DNA of 40,438 nt from an archaeon (GTDB lineage Archaea > Nanobdellota > Nanobdellia > SCGC-AAA011-G17 > GW2011-AR20), in NCBI GenBank assembly GCA_002687185.1, contig NYZO01000058.1, positions 1 through 40,438 on the forward strand, given 5' to 3'. The position numbers and the translations under genes are program-made. This document shows, piece by piece, positions 36,122-40,438 of the stretch. Every line of letters starts with the position of its first letter. Within the stretch, counting starts at the first letter, position 1. The notes under the pieces were generated by a model. That model had not been told where the DNA came from, did no database searches, and saw nothing but the letters and a program-made list of their open reading frames with translations.

Positions 36122-37051
36122 CCATGGTGGCGTTTGAAGTTCCTGAACGCCACCGCCGTACGCCCAGAACCCTGATTTTTGGCACTCATTGTAAACTCGT
36201 ATAGCGGATTGGTATTGCTCCCTTCCGCTATCAATCTGCTCTTTTGACATGCGGTAAGCTTGTGCAATGTACGGGCTGTTTTTTGATTGAGCCAGCAGTA
36301 TAGGCAAGTAAAGCTCTTTATCCGCTAATGCACAAGCCAAATCATATTGCATAGCCATTTTAGGCCAGTATCCGTAACGATGTGCAGATTTACCAAATTC
36401 AGCAGGACTTGCGTCCCCTGTTGTTTTGTAGTCAGTGATTTGACCGTTATTAAACATATCAAGTCTAACCTTTAATTTATTCCAAGTAACGCCATCATCA
36501 AGACTAACCTCAGCAAATATTGAAAGCTCAATGTCGCCACCAGCAAATTCAGCGTAGCTAGGGTCGGCAAACAAAGTGTCACGCATCAACATAACCTGGT
36601 CATATACCTTGGCGGTTAAACCTTCTTTACCTTCGTTTTTTTGCTTTTCAAGCATCACAATATCAGCTAAGCACTTTTTATTTGGATCGCATTTGGCAAC
36701 CAGCGAATATAGCTCTTGACCTTTTTTAGTAGTGTAACCTTTTACACCAAGGTCTTTTAAATAAGCTTTAATTGCTGTGTCAGTGGGTAGAGCGTCTGGG
36801 TAATCTTCTGCGCAAGGTATTCTAAAATATTCTTTTTCAAATTCTTCAGGCTCTAAAAAAGCAGTGTGAGCAGCAGTGCCAAAATGTAAAGCTTGCGTTT
36901 CTTTGTGCTCTGCGAATTCTGCAGCAGCTGGGCAGTCGTCAAATAATTTAAATAGGTAAGACCCACTCAGATAATCGCGGTATTCTTCAGCGTGGTATTC
37001 TTCGTTAGTTAATTCTTTTCTGTTGAAAGATTTTACATTTTTAAAAATCAT
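36110..37051 (-). CDS. RecE-like exonuclease (PD-(D/E)XK)
   Basis: YLSGSYLFKLFDDCPAAAEF...LHFGTAAHTAFLEPEEFEKEY...VRLDMFNNGQITDYKTTGDASP...YGYWPKMAMQYDLA. Confidence 0.8.
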   Translation of the reverse strand: MIFKNVKSFNRKELTNEEYHAEEYRDYLSGSYLFKLFDDCPAAAEFAEHKETQALHFGTAAHTAFLEPEEFEKEYFRIPCAEDYPDALPTDTAIKAYLKDLGVKGYTTKKGQELYSLVAKCDPNKKCLADIVMLEKQKNEGKEGLTAKVYDQVMLMRDTLFADPSYAEFAGGDIELSIFAEVSLDDGVTWNKLKVRLDMFNNGQITDYKTTGDASPAEFGKSAHRYGYWPKMAMQYDLACALADKELYLPILLAQSKNSPYIAQAYRMSKEQIDSGREQYQSAIRVYNECQKSGFWAYGGGVQELQTPPWLQQ

Positions 37052-37081
37052 AGTTTCTCTCTTTTTGTTTAAATCTAAGTG

Positions 37082-37110
37082 ACAATAGCCAACTAACTAA
37101 CAAAAGTCAA
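37082..37110 (-). promoter_or_regulatory. Sigma70-like early promoter upstream of the exonuclease gene
   Basis: Minus strand TTGACT-N17-TATTGT; spacer contains TTTGTTAGTTAGTT motif. Confidence 0.6.
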
Positions 37111-37533
37111 ACGGTTATTTAGGTACTCTTCAACAATAAAAACCGCAGCCGAAGCACCGTAAGCAACACAAGCGAAACCGCCTTGATTTTTAACTGACTC
37201 AAGAAACTCTTTTTGGCTTTGGCTTATTTTTGACTTGCTAACACACTGGCGTTTTAGCTCAATGACTAAATAACTAAAGTGTCTATTGGGTTTTAATATG
37301 ATTATGTCACTTGCGCCAGGAAGCAATCCTTTTTTAAGAAGTTTATCTCTGTAATTAACTGGGATATTGCCTTCGTTAACTGGGTGCAAGTAAAGCAGGT
37401 CAGGGTAGTTATATCGCAAATCAAAAGTGAACTGCATTTGTTCAACGTCTTCAGATTGGCAGTTTTTTAATTGCGTTTGGTTTTCAAGGTAGAACACATC
37501 AAGCCCTGCTTTGTTTTTCTTTTGTATAATCAT
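37093..37533 (-). CDS. VRR-NUC-like nuclease
   Basis: NIPVNYRDKLLKKGLLPGASDIIILKPNRHFSYLVIELKRQ...QKEFLESVKNQGGFACVAYG. Confidence 0.7.
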   Translation of the reverse strand: MIIQKKNKAGLDVFYLENQTQLKNCQSEDVEQMQFTFDLRYNYPDLLYLHPVNEGNIPVNYRDKLLKKGLLPGASDIIILKPNRHFSYLVIELKRQCVSKSKISQSQKEFLESVKNQGGFACVAYGASAAVFIVEEYLNNRLTFVS

Positions 37534-37784
37534 TTGTAGTTCTCCGCAAACGCGATAACAAGCGCGACAAAAATACAAACACAAAGCCAAAAGAATGTTT
37601 TGTGTTCTCTATCTTCCTTTTTCGCTTCTGTTTCATGCGCCACTTCTGGCGTTGATGTTAAAGCGCCTATATCCATTATGTCTGATGTTATTTCGGTAAT
37701 ATCCACTTTACTTGCGGTTATTTCAGTTTTTCGGTTTTTTATCCTGTCAAAAATACGCTCAATTTTTTCAGTTCGTTTAATCAT
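37530..37784 (-). CDS. Small C-terminal TM protein
   Basis: TFFWLCVCIFVALVIAFAENYK. Confidence 0.5.
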   Translation of the reverse strand: MIKRTEKIERIFDRIKNRKTEITASKVDITEITSDIMDIGALTSTPEVAHETEAKKEDREHKTFFWLCVCIFVALVIAFAENYK

Positions 37785-39591
37785 CTCTACTCACATCTTT
37801 GTTGCCCATTAGTTTGCGGTTTTTAAACCAAAGGCCGTGAACTACAAAATAACCTTTGTCGTTTTTTCTTGCTGTGATATGTGTTGGCGTGGCAAACATA
37901 GCTTGCATTTTCACTGCTGTCGCTGGGTTCATGCTCATAACTCTTCTTCGTGTTGTTTCGCAGTTAACAAAGCGATCCACGAAGTTATGTTTCCACATTT
38001 TTTTAGCGCCTTGGCTTCCTTGAGGATTAAAAAACAAAGTCGCTTTCTTTGTTTGCTCTTGGTCTTGCTTCGGCGATAAATCAAAATTGACAACAATGCC
38101 GTTATTTTTAGTTAAAACTAAACTCATTTTTTTAACTTCAATAAAATCATTATCGGAGTAATGTTTACCAGACAGCTTGAGATTTGGATCAATAAGTTCA
38201 CATCGACATTCACGGCACTGTCTAGCGTTTGAGCTGTTTGGTGTTTGGCACTTAGGGCAAATAATAGGCTCTGAGAAAAAGAACTCACATCGACCATCTT
38301 TTGATGTGGAGCTAACGCCCATGCATCTTTTTGCGTGCGTGCTGTTTTGTGTTCCGCAGGCGGGGCAGTCAATGAACTCCTGTTTTTTCTCGGCTATTTT
38401 AAGCTGAGCTTCTTCTAATATCGGATTGTTGAATAACTCAGACATTGCGTCCATTGTGCCAGAGTAATCTAAAACTAAATGGTCATGTTTTGAATATCCT
38501 TGTGTTTTCAGCTCTGGTGTTAACAGTCGCATCCCTCGCCCTAGCAATTGCACAAGCAATGTCAGTGAGCCAATGCGCCTTAATATAACACTGGTATCCC
38601 AAAGAGGAACGTCTACGCCAGTTGTTAAGCATCCAATTTGACAAACAAATTTAACCATGCCCGCCTTAGCTTGGTTTAATAAACGCTCGCGCTCATCGCT
38701 TGGCGTGTCGCCCGTGATAATACAAGCGGTCTGTTTAAAGTGGCGTAAATACTTAACAACTTGCTCGCAGTGGCTTTTGCTCGCGCACGTAACTAAGACG
38801 CCGTTGCGGTCTTTAGTGTGCTCAACAACATCGCGTATAATCTGGTCAGTTAGCGTTGTTTCCTCTTCTATTTTATGAGCCATATTATCAAGCTCGGCCT
38901 TGCTAAAATCAGCGGTTCCTAACTCATTAAACTGATCGAATTCACTTAAATCATACTCAAAATCTGGTAAACCAAAAATGGTTGGCACAATGAACGAGTT
39001 ATCAATAAGATACGTCATATCAATAGTGACAAGCTCTTTTTGCCAGTATTGACCCATGATTGTTTCAACGCCACGGTAAGGGCTACCAGTAAACCCGACA
39101 ACAGCAACAAGCGGGTTCATGTCTTGAAAGTGTTTTAATATCTTACCGTATTGAGTATTCGCCTTTGTCATAACGTCGCGCCAATCAACCATGTGGCACT
39201 CATCAATCAAAATAATATCAGGACACCAGCTTTTGAACTCCTTGTTTAGCGCGTTTGCCGTCGTCCCTTCGGTTGATACAACAACAGGGAAGTGAGTTGA
39301 TCTAGGTTTTGGCTTAGCTAAAAACAAACTGTTGCTGCAATCCATAAGCCAGCACTTCTCAGCGTTTTGGTCAACAAGCTCAACCTGCCTAGCCAAAATC
39401 AAAACACGTCTATTTTTTGATGATGCATAAGCGCTAATTGCGCCTATCATCAAGCTTTTACCTGATGCCACATAAGCGTTCACAATCGCAGGCTCAAAAA
39501 CCTTCTTTGTCCAGCAGTCTCGAATGTGACTAATGACATTATCAACTGCATCGGCTTGGTATGGCCTTAGTTTTATTTTTCCTAGTTGCAT
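37777..39591 (-). CDS. SF2 DEAD/DEAH-type helicase with zinc ribbon
   Basis: NAYVASGKSLMIGA Walker A-like, ILIDECHMVD (DECH), GFTGSPYRG, QLLGRGMRL; CPACGTQN and CPKCQTPN zinc ribbons. Confidence 0.85.
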   Translation of the reverse strand: MQLGKIKLRPYQADAVDNVISHIRDCWTKKVFEPAIVNAYVASGKSLMIGAISAYASSKNRRVLILARQVELVDQNAEKCWLMDCSNSLFLAKPKPRSTHFPVVVSTEGTTANALNKEFKSWCPDIILIDECHMVDWRDVMTKANTQYGKILKHFQDMNPLVAVVGFTGSPYRGVETIMGQYWQKELVTIDMTYLIDNSFIVPTIFGLPDFEYDLSEFDQFNELGTADFSKAELDNMAHKIEEETTLTDQIIRDVVEHTKDRNGVLVTCASKSHCEQVVKYLRHFKQTACIITGDTPSDERERLLNQAKAGMVKFVCQIGCLTTGVDVPLWDTSVILRRIGSLTLLVQLLGRGMRLLTPELKTQGYSKHDHLVLDYSGTMDAMSELFNNPILEEAQLKIAEKKQEFIDCPACGTQNSTHAKRCMGVSSTSKDGRCEFFFSEPIICPKCQTPNSSNARQCRECRCELIDPNLKLSGKHYSDNDFIEVKKMSLVLTKNNGIVVNFDLSPKQDQEQTKKATLFFNPQGSQGAKKMWKHNFVDRFVNCETTRRRVMSMNPATAVKMQAMFATPTHITARKNDKGYFVVHGLWFKNRKLMGNKDVSRDD

Positions 39592-39613
39592 TTTTCTCTC
39601 TTTTTGTGGTTTA

Positions 39614-39675
39614 TATAACACTACGTTAAAAGGACGACTCGCTAAAGCTCACCGCCTATTAACTACCATGTTATG
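39614..39675 (-). promoter_or_regulatory. Imperfect palindromic 5'UTR element, copy 2
   Basis: Shares 21-nt and 12-nt exact blocks with 1169-1218, at the same position upstream of a start codon. Confidence 0.45.
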
Positions 39676-39896
39676 TTTTTACATTTTTATTTCTAATGTC
39701 GCACTGGCTATTGCGCCTTCATGCTCAAATAGTAACCCTTTATTTATTAAGGCATTAATCATTGAATCAGGAAACTCTTGCTTATTGATTTCGCTAAGAA
39801 GCAAATAATTGCATTTCTCAACAAGCTCAATTAGCTTTAACTGTTTTTTACTTATTCTCATAACGATCCCTTTTCCGTAAATGTAAAAACATAACA
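39669..39896. repeat. 18-bp perfect inverted repeats flanking a 60-aa gene
   Basis: TGTTATGTTTTTACATTT (39669-39686) / AAATGTAAAAACATAACA (39879-39896). Confidence 0.85.
39679..39861 (-). CDS. Hypothetical small protein
   Basis: MRISKKQLKLIELVEKCNYLLLSEINKQEFPDSMINALINKGLLFEHEGAIASATLEIKM; stop codon lies inside the left repeat arm. Confidence 0.55.
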   Translation of the reverse strand: MRISKKQLKLIELVEKCNYLLLSEINKQEFPDSMINALINKGLLFEHEGAIASATLEIKM

Positions 39897-39956
39897 ATGC
39901 AATCAAATCGGACAAACACTAGCGCGTTTGCCGTTTATCGCTGCGGTTAGGTTGCG

Positions 39957-40121
39957 CTACTCATCACTAAAAGCAGAGCCGCCACCAAAAACAATGTTTA
40001 TCATTCCACTGCCCTTGTAAACGAATTCAACATTATCCCAACCACCCGTATCGGCTTCACACACCACAATATCGTCACCATTGAACTCTTTTAACTTTTT
40101 AATTAACTCATCTACTGTCAT
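39957..40121 (-). CDS. Conserved small phage protein
   Basis: MTVDELIKKLKEFNGDDIVVCEADTGGWDNVEFV, a recurrent phage pattern; AGGAGAGAGAG RBS. Confidence 0.6.
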   Translation of the reverse strand: MTVDELIKKLKEFNGDDIVVCEADTGGWDNVEFVYKGSGMINIVFGGGSAFSDE

Positions 40122-40196
40122 TCTCTCTCTCCTATGTATTAGCACCTAACAACCCAAATCAAACGGACAACTTACAGTTACCGTTGTTTGTAAGGG

Positions 40197-40438
40197 TTAT
40201 TCCTTATAAAAAACACCATCACCACCAAGTGTGCCTTTTCTGTCTTTGATTTCATCCCAAGCCAGTTGGCAGCAAACCATAAAATCCATTCGTTGTCCTT
40301 TGCATAATCGCTCAAGCTCTCTAAATGCGTGTTGATGGTTGTTTTCTATAGTGTAGTTAATGATACGCTGACAACCTTCGCGCCAGTATTCACCCGCACT
40401 TGTTGGCTCATGTCTTGAGATATGAATATCATCTTCAA
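40197..40438 (-). CDS. Hypothetical protein, truncated by window end (not in supplied ORF track)
   Basis: ...EDDIHISRHEPTSAGEYWREGCQRIINYTIENNHQHAFRELERLCKGQRMDFMVCCQLAWDEIKDRKGTLGGDGVFYKE*. Confidence 0.5.
   Translation of the reverse strand, partial: EDDIHISRHEPTSAGEYWREGCQRIINYTIENNHQHAFRELERLCKGQRMDFMVCCQLAWDEIKDRKGTLGGDGVFYKE

Noticed and set aside
40134-40162. Sigma70 promoter from TTGATT at 40157-40162
   Set aside because: A -10 at normal spacing would overlap the RBS of the downstream gene; kept only as part of the recurring motif.

Overview
The window is a tailed-phage (siphovirus-like) genome segment, probably from a marine gammaproteobacterial host. Host and morphology are inferred from gene content only. 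Minus-strand early/replication genes occupy both ends: C5- and N6-DNA methyltransferases, a zinc-finger primase, a PP-loop ATPase/PAPS-reductase-like protein, a DUF3987-type ATPase, a RecE-like exonuclease, a VRR-NUC-like nuclease and an SF2 helicase. The centre is a plus-strand late region: terS/terL, an SSB plus lysis cassette, prohead protease, capsid, fibre/decoration genes, connectors, tail tube, tape measure, tail tip and tailspike. Both ends cut through ORFs. No integrase or obvious lysogeny repressor is visible, and no portal gene is visible either. Points most worth a second look: (1) a dense GTAAG/CTTAC repeat array around an (AT)15 tract just upstream of terS; (2) twin hairpins with complementary loops at 1443-1521, plus several other structured intergenic elements; (3) a two-copy 5'UTR stem-loop element; (4) a head-tail connector gene split by an apparent -1 frameshift; (5) a virion protein with fourteen ~20-aa repeats; (6) a portal-less terL-to-protease interval filled by SSB and lysis genes. 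All calls come from reading the sequence and the supplied ORFs; no database search or folding program was run.
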